Shown: positions 46,436 to 57,481, counted from the first letter of the stretch. The stretch is DNA of 64,000 nucleotides from Pisolithus tinctorius (GCA_024663395.1 JANFAH010000060.1:186001-250000), one strand, 5' to 3'. A program made the numbers and translations. Notes: generated by a model not told the origin, from the sequence alone.

Positions 46436-47333
46436 ATGGCCGCGCCGAATGCCCAGATACGTCCTTACAGACTCAAAGATGAGAAGGTGGTCAAGTTTGC
46501 CATTGGAAAGGCACTGATGGAAGGGTTAACAGTTGCAAACCGACGAGGCAGGTTCTTCTGATATCCACAATTCCGCCTCTTGTTCACTATTGCGACCAAT
46601 CAGCTGTTTTCCACCCCTTCACGCTGAGTATATGGGTTGCGTTGTCATGTATTATGGTCGAGTACTTGGGTTGGTGGCCGAATCCCGAGCACGGTTTCTT
46701 GCGATTTTTTTCTCCCATGCCTGCTTTTGCGTGCTGGGCGGTCCTAATCCTGGCTTTGATTGACTGGTCTGTCTGTCTTTTCAACTCTGATGAATGCTCT
46801 GAATTTAGTTGTGCAGGATCAACCGCCCGTACTTCGAGGATGCCGCGTCCGACGCTCTCCATAGGCTGGATGTTGGGAACATCGAAGAATATTACGCCCG
46901 TTCACCCTCTTCAGGGTTTTTCGTTTTGGAGTATGACAGCTCTATTATTGGACTCATAGCAATCGATGCATCGGAGGACTCTCAATCGATCCAGAGTTTC
47001 GAAGAAAGCAACAAGGTGAAGGAAGAAAAAAGGGGCACCTCGTCGGTGGCTATGATCCGGCATTTCTACGTTGACGAACTCTTCCGGAAGGCTGACGTGC
47101 AGGACGATCTGGTCGCGTTCGCAGTCAGATGTGCTTTCGGCGCGTCAGAAGAAGTGAAGGAGATCAGAGTAGCGACATCGTCTCTGCTTGGTTACGTGCA
47201 AAAGTCACTTAGTAAATTCAGGTTTAAAGTGGATGGAATCACGAGGATAAATCTGGGTGTGTACGGTTGGATGACGGGGATGATGAACTTGAAGAGAGCC
47301 GATTGGGAAAAGGAGAAGTCGGTGTTTACTTAG
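46436..47333 (+). CDS. Membrane-anchored GNAT-family N-acetyltransferase
   Basis: The protein begins MAAPNAQIRPYRLKDEKVVK, the opening of a GNAT domain. Before the acetyltransferase core is complete it enters two hydrophobic segments (FTLSIWVALSCIMVEYLGWW and PMPAFACWAVLILALIDWIN). The second half has YYARSPSSGFFVLEYDSSII, GLIAIDAS, an insertion, MIRHFYVDELFRKADVQDDL and GYVQKSLSKFRFKVDGITRI. This split arrangement, with a membrane hairpin inserted in a GNAT domain, resembles NAT8-type acetyltransferases. The acetyl-CoA loop is less clear (RKADVQDDL in place of R-x-x-G-x-G), so activity is uncertain. Two introns; the first has a GC donor (GGCAGGT). It lies divergent to the hydrolase gene, 276 bp away. 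Confidence 0.72.
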
Positions 47334-47370
47334 TCTAGCCTGTCGTTTTGTTACAAGTGACGAAGGCAAA

Positions 47371-48554
47371 ATGTCTCGACTTGCATCCATCATCGCCAAT
47401 CCAAACGGTCTCGTTATCTTGCAGTCATCGGTGTCCCAGACGTGTTTGCCCATCTTGCGGCAGGTCCTCAAACCAACGAGACTACCACCGCCGCAGACTC
47501 TCTTATTCTCCTTCCTTTACCCCCCTTCTTCGTTGATCGGGAGTTTAGCATCAGATGCATCTCTTATTAGCGTCTTCGATTATACCGAACGTATCCCCGG
47601 ATACGATACGTGGACAGACTCGCGGCAAGATATTCTTAATGCCATCAAGGCAGGTATGGACCACAAGGCTGTAGAACCTATGTTAGAGCTGATGCACCTA
47701 CCAAAGCACCTCCTGGTTCACTCAGGGTGGTGATCGATTCCGTGGACACGCTTGCATCAGACATCTCGTCCGACTCGCAGACGTTCAAATTCATAAAGAC
47801 AATCTTCACTTTAATCTCTTCCCGTCCGCGTACGTCGCAATGTCTCCGGCACACCATACCTTTGACCGTTTGTTAAACAGAGCCCTCCGTCCTCGTGCTC
47901 CATCTCCTGTCTTGTTCTCTCCTGTCCCTTCTAACGCAGACGGCATTGTCACCCACACTAACGCACGTCATCGCGCACCCCCCAGTATTGATTGAGCACC
48001 TCATAACGGCATACTCTACGCCCCCACCTCCAGCGGGACCAGCAGAGAAGTTCTGGAGTGTCTTCATACCTATCTCTGAGCGTGCTCCTGAGAGCCAGCG
48101 ACTCGTGTATGGCCCTGATGGAACGGGTGCGTGTACGGGAGCTGGGGATGATGCGAAAGAGTTTATTGTCGAGTTGATCATCAGAGGAGTAGGCATCGAA
48201 GGTGGGAAGCGTACTACCGAGAGGATGCTGGAAGGATGGAATGGAGAGGCTGCAGAATCCCCCGAGAAGTTAGGGAGCTTAAAGGCCCTCTTGTCTCGGA
48301 AAAAGGTTGACGAGGTAAGATTTCGACGACCGACCTCTCGCATTTGCTAGATGTATCATTTACAGAAACCGCTTGACCCCATGCAAAGCGTGTCTTTCAA
48401 TCTCCATCTTACAGCGTCTCAGGAAGAGTCACGCGGACGAGTACCCCTTCCATATGCCCATCAACTGTCGGCAACATGTTCGACTATTTATTATGAACCG
48501 GATTCCGCTGATGACATCGACGATGATGATCCCGACGAAGACCTGGATATTTAG
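47371..48554 (+). CDS. ELP5: Elongator complex subunit ELP5
   Basis: Elp5 belongs to the Elp456 ring of Elongator, which modifies wobble uridines in tRNA. The ATG at 47371 starts MSRLASIIANPNGLVILQSS. Then come SVFDYTERIPGYDTW, VVIDSVDTLASDISSDSQT and PSVLVLHLLSCSLLSLLTQ, a RecA-like fold. The final exon has FNLHLTASQEESRGRVPLPY and then IYYEPDSADDIDDDDPDEDL, the conserved C-terminal Elp5 signature ending DLDI. Four exons. The first intron I need is only 35 nt (47654-47688) and lacks a clear branch site, so either it is unusually short or there is a small indel. Otherwise the protein is complete. Confidence 0.87.
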
Positions 48555-48773
48555 ACAGGGTCATGACACTCTGAAATGCGTATATATATGATCAAGCAGC
48601 GATAGCTGCAATTTAAGTTCGCGAAAAGAAATCCCCATTGAGCGTAAGAGTGGTATCGAATTTGAGTGGAATGTCACCGCGTGCAGAGAGCTAAGGAAGT
48701 GAACGCTTGGTATTCTAAGGCGCACTATTTGATCCTCTTAAGCTAGACAGGGCATCAGCGTGTTTCAAAGCGT

Positions 48774-49866
48774 TTATGTGAGGCCACACACCCTTTCGGT
48801 CTGTCTGAAGACGCCACCATCAAGTTCCGTAGTTTTCTTTCCGATAACATCCAGTCGCTGATTCTGAGCATCAAGCTCTTGTCCCATGGTTGTCCCAAGG
48901 GCTTTCAGTCTCTTTGCAACGTCGGATATTTCATTCAAGTTGTTATCCAGCTCATCCTCAATTTCATCATCTGATGCTCCCGCTTCAAACTGGTAACGCT
49001 TTCGTTGCTCCTTCTGCGCTGCGAGCTGCCCAGCAGTTCGGGTGGAGGTTCTGGAGCCGCCAGTACTTGACACCCCCTCTTCGTCTTGCTGACCGTAAGT
49101 CATGGCGCGGCCCAGTCTGTTCTGCGTCTCTCGAATGTCCGTCATGGCTTTCTCCCTCTCACGACGTTCGTCTTCATAGCGTTGCATTACCTTGGCATCT
49201 TGGGCGGCTCGTTTGGCGTCCTTGTTCCAGGTGATCACTGGACGGAAAATCGACCTGTTGAGCTGTTTGAGCTCATCGATCTGATCTTCGGCCCTGTGTG
49301 TGTGGCCTTTGGCGACATCGAGATGACGTTCTGTGTTGGCCAATTTCTCTGTGCTGATTTGAGGATCACTGGAAATGCAGCGATCGGCAAGGATACATAC
49401 CCGATTGGTCGCCAAGCCGGGTTAAGGTACCTGTAGCGGTTTCTTCTGCCTCTCTCGCGAGGCGAAGGGCATTCCTGGTGGAGGTGACACTCTCTTGTTT
49501 AAGAAACCTTGTCTGTTGCTTGATGCCCTCTACGTCCTCGTCATTCTCCTCCCCGTGTGCGGGCTCCCGGGGAAGCTCGGGGCCATCGAAGAAACGACCA
49601 GAGCCTGCCCTGTTGGGATTGTACCCTGCAAAGAGTTCACTGCGTGCGCGGTCCAGCGTAGGGTCGGATGGGGGAGGGAGTTTTGCTGCGGGAGAGTCGT
49701 GATTATCGTAAGGATTGGGCCCGTCTCTGCTAGGAACGTAGGTACTGGCGTTAGAGCGGTAACTAGGAAGGGGGGAGACACTGCGAGAAGAGCCACGATC
49801 ACCAGACGCCGCCCCAGCGTCCGCTGGGGGGATGAGATTTTTGTCCTTGCGTCTGAAAAACGACAT
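48774..49866 (-). CDS. SEC9: SEC9/SNAP-25-type plasma-membrane t-SNARE
   Basis: Sec9 supplies two SNARE helices for exocytic vesicle fusion. The ATG at 49866 begins MSFFRRKDKNLIPPADAG. A Ser/Pro-rich N-terminus leads to FAGYNPNRAGSGRFFDGPEL. SNARE helix 1 covers EENDEDVEGIKQQTRFLKQE, TRNALRLAREAEETATGTLT and continues after an intron with the EKLANTERHLDVAKGHTHRA segment. Helix 2 covers NNLNEISDVAKRLKALGTTM and GQELDAQNQRLDVIGKKT. There is no membrane segment, as expected. An open extension upstream of the ATG is not conserved. The gene is head to head with the SRA protein (126 bp between starts). Confidence 0.93.
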
Positions 49867-49992
49867 GCTTGCCCACCGCAGCTCAGTGCACGACTCGACT
49901 CTATGTACTTGGGTGGCGGTGCCACACTGAGACCACGTGACACTGCATGAAAACGCGGTCACGAGCGGATTCCGTCCAGTTCGGACTGCAAG

Positions 49993-51379
49993 ATGGCTCC
50001 GAGTTACGCAGAAGAGCGTGAGGCTAACATCCATCGTAACAAGCAGTTGCTCATCGGTCTTGGTGTCGAAAAACTCGTGCCGACGCAAGAACCAAGGGAG
50101 ACCCCACGAGTCAAGGCCAAAAGGACAGCTACTGAAACGGACGAGGAGTACGAGGACGATGAACGTCGACGAAAATTGGTCCGCACAAATGCACTCCCGA
50201 AAGCTACCTCAGAGAGCAGGCGTCGCAGTACACGCCTGTCAAGTCATGCCTTGACGGGAGAGCAGCAAGAAGACACACCTGTTCCTCTCACTGTGAGAAA
50301 CCCCTCCAGCTTCTCTTCCGGCTCAAACAAGCAAAGGACACATGACCCGTAAGTAACCGTTGAAACCGTACAGCATTCGTTGAATCCGTGTGCAGGAAGG
50401 TATATGGTCACATACCTGGCGTCGAAGTTGGCTCGTGGTGGGCTTCACGGTAAGTGATTTGTTAGCTGATTTCTACTTGTAAAACTCACACACTTTTCAG
50501 GGAGGAATGTTCAAATGATGCTGTCCATGCGTACGTGGTGTACGATCTGACTTTCTTCCTTGATTTGTTGACAACATACAGCCCCTGGGTAGGTGGCATC
50601 GCACCTGGCCAAGACGGTGCATATTCGGTTGCAATATCCGGCGGTTACGAGGACGACATCGATGACGGCTATGCATTGTGAGTCAATTTTGGGCATGGTT
50701 CTTCGTTCAGGTTGAGATGCATACCAGCACATACACTGGGGCTGGTGAGACATTTCGGGCGTTACCTGAACGCCTCAAACTTAGGGTGTTATAGGTGGCA
50801 GAGACCTGAAGGGGACAAAGACAGCTCCAAAAAACGTACGGTCCCCTACTCAAACTATATATCGACCTCTGATATCCCTTTCAGCTTCGGACCGCGCCAC
50901 AAAGCTCTGACCAGACATTTGAACATAATCATAACAGAGCACTGAAGGTGGGGTAGCAGTGGATGAGCCAGACAAGTTGCTGATTTGCCCTAGCGCTCCG
51001 TGGAGACCGGGAACCCGGTGAGAGTGATTCGCGGTTACAAGTTGCAATCAAAGTACGGCCCAAGCGAAGGGTAGTTAGAGCACGTTCATCCTACAACTCC
51101 CAAATTTTTGACCTCAGTGTTCCAATGCAGATATCGGTATGATGGCTTGTATACCGTGAAAAAGGTAAGAATGCCCGGTGACTAGTTGCTCACGTGCTAA
51201 CTCAGTGTGAAAGTGCTGGAGAGAGGAGGGCCTGGGAAAAGGTGGCTACCTAGTATGCAAGTTTGCCTTTGTCGTAAGTTTCTTACGGGGGAAGTTGCTG
51301 TATGAACTCATGATAGATTTGCACTCAGCGTTTAGAGGGTCAACCACCCATTCCCGTGAACCCTGCTAAGGAAGGATGA
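49993..51379 (+). CDS. Stand-alone SRA-YDG domain protein
   Basis: SRA domains bind methylated or hydroxymethylated cytosine (UHRF1, plant SUVH). The ATG at 49993 opens a charged N-terminus (MAPSYAEEREANIHRNKQLL, then DEEYEDDERRRKLVRTNALP). The SRA domain, in many short exons, runs KVYGHIPGVEVGSWWASR, EECSNDAVHA, PWVGGIAPGQDGAYSVAISG, GYEDDIDDGYAF, TYTGAGGRDLKGTKTAPKN, SSDQTFEHNHNRAL, TGNPVRVIRGYKLQSKYGPS, YRYDGLYTVKKCWREEG and LVCKFAFVRLEGQPPIPVNP. The YDG motif and the glycine-rich pocket strand are intact. No RING, PHD or SET domain is attached. About nine introns. A role as a reader of DNA methylation is likely from the family; enzymatic activity is not expected. Confidence 0.9.
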
Positions 51380-51730
51380 GCACTATGAGCTCCTGAACCG
51401 AACTCGGCAGTTGGGGATGTCGACGATATAATTGTGGATCAATTCCGTGCCAGAGCAGGGGTTTTATGGAACGCTAACTGTTCGTACACACATGATACAG
51501 AATTTCTGTGTAATCTACGGCTATGTAGAAATGATTTTGATTGTCACACGCACACACCTACGTATTTGACCCCCCAAAAAATGACCCCTCCAAATTTTCT
51601 TCTCACAAGCACTTGCTTCATTCTCCCCGCCGCAGGCATTCCCAAAGCACAACCCAGGACCCCACACCTGTAGGTTGGCAAGAAGTTCTATTACTTCCTT
51701 GTGTAACGGCGAGGGCAGGCAAGGCCGACG
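51380..51730. other. Intergenic, no gene called
   Basis: About 350 bp between the SRA gene and the secreted-protein gene. Short frames only. Nothing recognisable apart from a small poly-C/poly-A tract near 51,570. Confidence 0.45.
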
Positions 51731-52247
51731 ATGAGACTTTCTTACTTATTCCCCTACTTGGCTTTGCCAGTGTTCGTACTTGCACAAGTTGAGTGCTTTA
51801 CCTCTCTTCTTCGCTTTATGCGAACATCATATCTCCGTCTAGTCCGCTCAGGTGACGACTTCCTGGGTGGTGCAGCAAACTGTGGGTTCGAACCAGCAAA
51901 CTAGCACCATTTCGACACCCACGGTCATCACCATCGGTCCAACAACCAGTCTGACGGGTTCAGGTTCGGCGTCACCCACTGGTAACAGTACAACTGCAAG
52001 CGGCTCGAGTTCGGGCAACGCGACCAGCACTACTGTGGCCAGTAGCAATCTCCCGACGGCCCCTACCTCTGTTGCTGGTGCTAATGGAGGCGGTCCTGGT
52101 GGAGGGGCCCCTAGTCCTGGAGCGTCGGCAGCAGGTGGAATATATGGACCCCCCGACGGTTATATTGCCGGTGCAGAAGCCCTCAGGAGCGCCACTGTTT
52201 TGGGGGGCATTGGATTTGCAGTGGGTGTGGCATTGACGTTCGCATAG
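51731..52247 (+). CDS. Ser/Thr-rich secreted protein, probably GPI-anchored
   Basis: The ATG at 51731 opens a clear signal peptide (MRLSYLFPYLALPVFVLAQ) cut by an intron directly after the Gln. The mature part begins SAQVTTSWVVQQTVGSNQQT. It is then almost purely Ser/Thr/Gly/Ala with likely O-glycosylation and a few N-glycosylation sites (NST, NAT). The C-terminus ends in a small hydrophobic helix (ATVLGGIGFAVGVALTFA) after a polar stretch, the pattern of a GPI-attachment signal. No catalytic domain. I infer a cell-wall or plasma-membrane surface protein. It is short, about 150 residues. I do not recognise a specific family. Confidence 0.75.
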
Positions 52248-52559
52248 ACTTGTGGTTTGGCTCTTCTGGATGGTGTTGATGTTGGACATGACCCAGGAAT
52301 TCGTGCTTTCTCCTTTTCACCATCTTGTCAATGGACTCATCCGGCGCTGACGGACTGTCTCGCACATACGTTTACCATATATCCTGCATCTGCACGGCTT
52401 AGTTCGTCGACACGCTACACTTATTTTTCAGACAATTATCCAAGGACTTCGTGCAGCCAATGAATATTTAATACTGTTAATTGAGCCTGTGCTTATGTAA
52501 CGTGTATGATATCAAATGGTCATTCGTCACCTTCCAACTTCCAACACCACCGAACAGAT
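52248..52559. other. Intergenic, no gene called
   Basis: About 310 bp between the secreted-protein gene and MYG1. No frame, repeat or RNA gene that I can support. Confidence 0.45.
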
Positions 52560-53890
52560 ATGGAGGCAAAGGTTCGTTATCTGAGGAGGAAGCGATAGCT
52601 GGATTCGTGATCTTGATTTGTAGACAATAGGAACCCACAATGGCACTTTTCACTGTGATGAGGCCCTAGCCGTCTTTCTCTTGCGACACACCCCCACTTA
52701 TCGGGAAGCAAGTACGCATTTCCAACTGATGCAGCGCTTTTAAGTTCATAGTCGTTTCAGGTTTGAAAAGAACCAGAGATCCGTCCATCTTGGATACGTG
52801 TGACATCGTCGTCGATGTAGGAGCCGTATATGATGTTGAAAAGAGGCGTTTTGATCACCACCAACGTGGTTTCGAAGAGGTGTTTGGGTATGGCTTCGGG
52901 ACCAAACTATCGTCGGCTGGCCTTATCTACAAGTACGCTGTTTTTTTTTTGTCAATGAATGTTCATCACGTTCGCAGGCACTTTGGGAAAGAAGTCATCG
53001 CCCGTGAATTAGAGTTGGACACCGAGGATCCAAATGTCACAGTTCTCTGGTTGAAACTGTACAAGGTATGCCTGGTACCACATATATACCCTCCTCGTTC
53101 ATCAATTCCCTAGGAATTTATAGAGGCCATCGATGGCATTGATAATGGAGTATCTCAGTACCCCTCAGAACAAAAGCCGCAATATCGTAATCGGACCGAC
53201 TTGTCAAGTAGGATCGCTTGGCTCAACCCACCTTGGAATTATCCGACGGATGCAGGGGCCATCGATGTGCGTGATACACCCTTGGGACGAGCGCTATTCC
53301 CTAAATTACTTGCCAGTCCCTGTTTAGCAAGGCCTCACAGCTTGCCGGGGAAGAATTTCTTGGCAGACTGAGGTACTATGCGAATGCGTGGTTGCCTGCC
53401 CGAGGTTTTGTGGGAGCCGGCCTTACTGCTCGGCGTGGGGTCGATCCTAGCGGGAGAATCATACTATTCGAACAGTTCATTCCCTGGAAGGTACTGTTGC
53501 CACCGCCGCCGAGACTATTCTTAAGCAAACCGATTTCTTCAGGAACACCTTTTTGAGCTCGAAGAGGAGCAGAATATTGCAAGCGACGCTCTCCCTTTGT
53601 ACGTCATATACCCTGACGAGTTCGGCGGTAATTGGCGCGTTCAAGCCGTGCCTGTCGCGTCGGAGAGCTTCGAGAGCCGGAAGGCACTACCCGAGAAATG
53701 GAGAGGGCTTCGGGATGATGAATTGTCTCGGGCTTGCGGCGTGGAAGGGTGCATTTTTGTACACGCATCAGGATTCATAGGAGGTGAGGTAAAAGACACT
53801 GACCCACTCCTTCGTCTCATAACACGTTCCCTAGGCAACAAAACAAAGGAAGGAGCGTTGGGGTTAGCTAGACTTGCTGTTGTGATGTAA
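52560..53890 (+). CDS. MYG1: MYG1-family DHH-type nuclease
   Basis: MYG1 proteins are 3'-5' RNA exonucleases found in nucleolus and mitochondria of eukaryotes. Exon 1 is tiny (MEAK, ATG at 52560). The next exon has the conserved start [20 protein letters not shown], then [20 protein letters not shown] and the DHH motif in [17 protein letters not shown]. Also seen: [108 protein letters not shown] and the final [12 protein letters not shown]. Metal-binding His/Asp residues are intact. Introns restore all frames; the last one begins GTGAGG after FIGG. Confidence 0.93.
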
Positions 53891-54270
53891 TCTTAAGAAA
53901 TCAACAAGCACCTCTTTTGATCTCATCAGGTATCGTCGTGCTTTTTGCATAGCCTCTCACAGCCTTTGGGTGCCATCCGTACTGCGGTGAGTCGAAGTAT
54001 TGAATCTGCGCGTAATTCAAGTGTTACGCACGCCTGGAACACGTGTTTGGACCTCTCAGCGGCCACATGACCCGCTCGAGGCACTCTTGAATGTACACCA
54101 TGAATGTGGAGTGCGTCGGATAGAGAGCCTCACGCTGTTCGCATGTTTCGCATTGCGTGTTGAACGTTGAACCACGGATAACCCTCACCCGAACCTCTAC
54201 GAACTTCGATATCCGAGAACATTACTTCTCTCTCCCCACATTGGTCGTTCAACTGTCGAGCCTTTTGACG
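53891..54270. other. Intergenic, no gene called
   Basis: About 380 bp between MYG1 and the MARVEL-like gene. Nothing recognisable on either strand. Confidence 0.45.
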
Positions 54271-54918
54271 ATGCCCTACATCAAGGCACATTACCATCCA
54301 ATCCTTTTCGCTCTCATTACAGTTTGTGCTATGGCTGAGCTGGGCCTCGCAGCATTCCTCATCAGCGCCGGGAACGAGAACAATAACTGGCCGAGTGATC
54401 GTTACCACTCAGTGTAAGTGCTTCGGAATGTAGGTTGCACAAAAGTTGGCTGATTCTCCCAGCTTGATTCTTTTCGAGTTCAATGCCGTCTGGACGACCT
54501 TGTTTGGAATAGCATATCTTTTGTGGATAATTGACGGTGCTATACATTTCCTGGCAAGCATAGCGAGCTCCATCATCTGGCTTCTTGTTACCACGATTCT
54601 ATGGGTGGGTAAAACAAGACACGAGAACGAGTCCTACCTTGACTTTTTTTTTAGGGAGCTGCCGCTGGCGTGATGCACGGAGCAAGATCGGGAGGCAACT
54701 GTAATTGGATATCCGCTGTCTCTGGGTTCGTGGAAGGAAACTCGCCATGTTATCTACCGCAGGACCTGAGCAGCGTCTCCAGGTGCAGGGAAACTCTGAG
54801 CGTGGAGGCCATAGGGTGGATCGAGTTTGCGCTGTGCGTCCTCACCCTCCTGGCAACGTGCATGTGGGTGAGAACAAGTAAGCGGAGCTATGTGAGTGAA
54901 TATAGCAAGTTGGCATGA
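54271..54918 (+). CDS. MARVEL-like four-helix membrane protein
   Basis: The ATG at 54271 encodes MPYIKAHYHPILFALITVCA, leading into helix 1. Three more helices follow: NAVWTTLFGIAYLLWIIDGA, FLASIASSIIWLLVTTILWG, and the C-terminal IGWIEFALCVLTLLATCMWV. A Cys-containing loop (SGGNCNWISAVSRCRETLSV) precedes helix 4. This spacing, with short termini and a conserved helix 1 of small residues, is typical of fungal MARVEL-domain proteins. Three introns, one very close to the YHS/VLI junction. The protein ends YVSEYSKLA. Function unknown; MARVEL proteins act in membrane apposition and sorting. Confidence 0.7.
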
Positions 54919-55400
54919 TTTTGGATGTAATGTTCTCCCCTTTGACATTGACGCTGTGACTGGAATCAAACAGCAATCTAGCTTTTACGTATAACGACTA
55001 GCGGGACCAATGGACCTGTAGAACAAAACATTTATTTCCTTCATGCGACCCGTACCTAGCCCGAGTATGTACTCTGTCAATTCGAGTGTGTGTGAGGCCT
55101 AAGTAAAATTCGTGTGCGCAGAGCATACCGCTTCGAAGGCGGACGAAAGATGGGGTGAGACGTGGGATGTCGACATGACCCCTATTGCTATTAGCCCTTC
55201 ATGTCCCGGTTACACCTCCAAATTGACGTGATAGGCTCTTCTGGACAACTTGCTAGCCTTGAGTATCTATGCAACCACGTCACCTTGTTGGCAGATCTTG
55301 CGCACGGGCTGTTCCAAATACACTCAAAAGAGATCAGGTCCCGTAAAGATGGCACTTGGAGCGTTAAGAGCCTGGCATTGGTGAGACAAAAGATAGTATA
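54919..55400. other. Convergent intergenic region
   Basis: About 480 bp between the MARVEL-like stop and the 3' end of the reverse-strand unknown gene. A purine/pyrimidine mix with no open frame worth calling. Confidence 0.4.
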
Positions 55401-57160
55401 CTACTGTGTACAAAGGAAAGAAGTGCGCGTAAGCCAGTGGCCCCTTTTCTCCCCAACTTCGGTGTGGTCGGAGGACACCGTGCAGGCAGTGTCATCGGGA
55501 TCATCCGTCCACAAATTCCCATCACATAGTCCGTCGAGGTCTTCCACTGATGATGACGAGAATAACTCTGCATCTTGCACATCATCAGAGCCAGGTAATG
55601 TCTGACGCCATCGTTCGACCATGCGCTTGGTTGCGATGAGATCTCGAGGCCGTACATACGGTATCGGGGCCCAATCGGAAACCTCACCAGAGGCACCTCT
55701 CTCAGAATCCAGGGCAGGTATTACCTCCGCGGCGTGTGCGGACGATGCTGGCTCTAAAACGTACTGAGCGTGATGAAACCAAAGACGGGGGCGCGGTACC
55801 TTCACTTTTCCCGGTCCAGCTGGACAAAGAATCGACGATGGTAGCTATGTCATCGATATTGTCGTGTGGTGGAATGGGTATTTCACCCATTACATAATCC
55901 ACCGGTTCTGGGATCTGGTCAAAGATTCCAAGCCTGTCTGAGAACCTACCAAATTAGGCGGAGGCTTGCTTACGCACATAGGGGGGAACGTATCCATCTT
56001 CGACAGCGAGGGCAGAAGCAAGCCAATATATCGCAGCGTGAATTACCGTAGGATCTCGCGATTGGGCACCCATCGGTGGGGACACGAAGGCGTTCGTAAA
56101 ACCTACAACAGTTCTCCCAAAACAAGCAAACGGAATGATAGGTTTCACATTACCTCTAGAGAATGCACCAAAAACCCACTGTTGATAGGAAGTCACTATG
56201 AAGTATGTAGAGTGTCGCCGAACACAAGTATCCCAGAGCTACTGCCCGGTGAGCCATAGAACCTTGCGTGTTACTAAACATACCCTGGCCCAAAGACGTT
56301 CCTTCGCGCGTAGGGGTGGTGCATTGTTTGTCGGAAGCTGATGGTACATCAGTATGTTTACAAACAATAGATTCCAGTACTCACAGACTTCAACTCGGTG
56401 AACTGCCACATATCCTCGTCGGAAAGCACCCATGGCGGTTGACATACCACAACCACAGAATTATATCTAATATCTGGTGACGGTGGATTACGTGTGTCTG
56501 TGAAGTAAAATTCTTTGTGTATGTCTGTGTTATCGGTTCCGGTATTATCTGATACGAAATTCCAATCCCGGATCTGAGGAAAAATGATATGGAGGACACG
56601 TTGTATTGTCCGCAGAGGGAAGTGGTCAATCCAAGACCATAGGCTGTGACTGGATTAGTAAGCTTTCTGGGGAGGTGGCATGTCATGCTTACCGGGTGGA
56701 ATCTGTGACAGGGGCTGGTATGGTTGTGCTGACCTTGAATTTCCTCGCCGATGGAACGGTTATGATTTCTCCACTCTCCTGGTCCTCGTCCCGGAAGCCA
56801 GCTGATTTTGCAGGTACACGTGCTGAAATCCCTAGGAAACACACAAATTAAGTATTAGCTGGTCTGCACAAAATTGTTCTTACATTCAGTAACTATTTCG
56901 TCGAACGACGGTCCCAAGTAGTGGATGGCGGACAAATGCCTGTATTTCCTGAATCGCGTAGAGAGGGTGTTGCGATGGCTCTTATGTCCTGGAGGCGGTA
57001 GATCTGGAGTATCCGGTCCGTACTTGAGCTCGGGGAGGACAGCATCTCTGAGGTACCCTCGAAGATCGTCTGTCCGTTGCCATATCATGGTATGAAGTAT
57101 ATGTAGGATGTCGAATTCGCCATCCCTATAAATCCTCAACCTTGACGACCAGAAGTACAA
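55401..57160 (-). CDS. Multi-exon protein of a basidiomycete family of unknown function (5' end uncertain)
   Basis: Several exons join in one frame after short introns. In order: RLRIYRDGEFDILHILHTMI, QRTDDLRGYLRDAVLPELKY, STRFRKYRHLSAIHYLGPSF, WSWIDHFPLRTIQRVLHIIF, RYNSVVVVCQPPWVLSDEDM, APPLRAKERLWAR, VTSYQQWVFGAFSRG, FTNAFVSPPMGAQSRDPTVI, HAAIYWLASALAVEDGY, PEPVDYVMGEIPIPPHDNID, and an acidic Ser-rich tail ending TRTSFLCTQ. The YQQWVFGAFSRG and DPT...YWLASA pattern recalls a family of hypothetical mushroom proteins; I know no function for it. The first exon starts at an acceptor near 57,160. A true start codon further upstream would fall within the RPL15 promoter, and I could not place it. 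Some exon edges in 56,150-56,700 are unsure. Confidence 0.55.
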
Positions 57161-57320
57161 GACTTGCTAGTATAAACCACAGTAAGACCACAATAGCCTA
57201 ATTTGGTTACCGGCAGGATCCGGTCTCTCGGTAACTGCCGTTACAGTCAAGTCCGCTACACACTCCAAGGACGGCCTCGTCATCGTCCCTGCGGTTATCG
57301 CATCAAGCCCAATCTAAAAG
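57161..57320. promoter_or_regulatory. RPL15 promoter, possibly overlapping a 5' exon of the reverse gene
   Basis: Only about 320 bp separate the first sure exon of the reverse-strand unknown gene and the RPL15 start codon. A TATAAA-like stretch lies near 57,171. A candidate reverse ATG at 57,283 (MTRPSLECVADL) fails to join the next exon in frame. Confidence 0.35.
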
Positions 57321-57473
57321 GTATGTTTTCGCTGCTTGATACACCCGGGACGCCGCTCGTGGTGGTTGAACGCTGAAGTGCTGTTCAATCCACGTGTGTG
57401 GGAGGGTGGATGCTGCACCAACCCCCCAGATGTCTGGTTGCCAGAGTTGACTGACTTACTCTTATCATCCCAG
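57321..57473 (+). other. Leader (5' UTR) intron of RPL15
   Basis: A GTATGT donor at 57321 and an acceptor TCATCCCAG at 57473, preceded by a TTGACTGAC branch-like site, enclose 153 nt just upstream of the start codon. I found no convincing C/D or H/ACA box that would mark an intronic snoRNA. Confidence 0.65.
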
Positions 57474-57481
57474 CTTGGAAG

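Noticed and set aside
57321..57473. snoRNA in the RPL15 leader intron
   Set aside because: No C/D or H/ACA box set with the right spacing was found; the same holds for the RPS24 intron.
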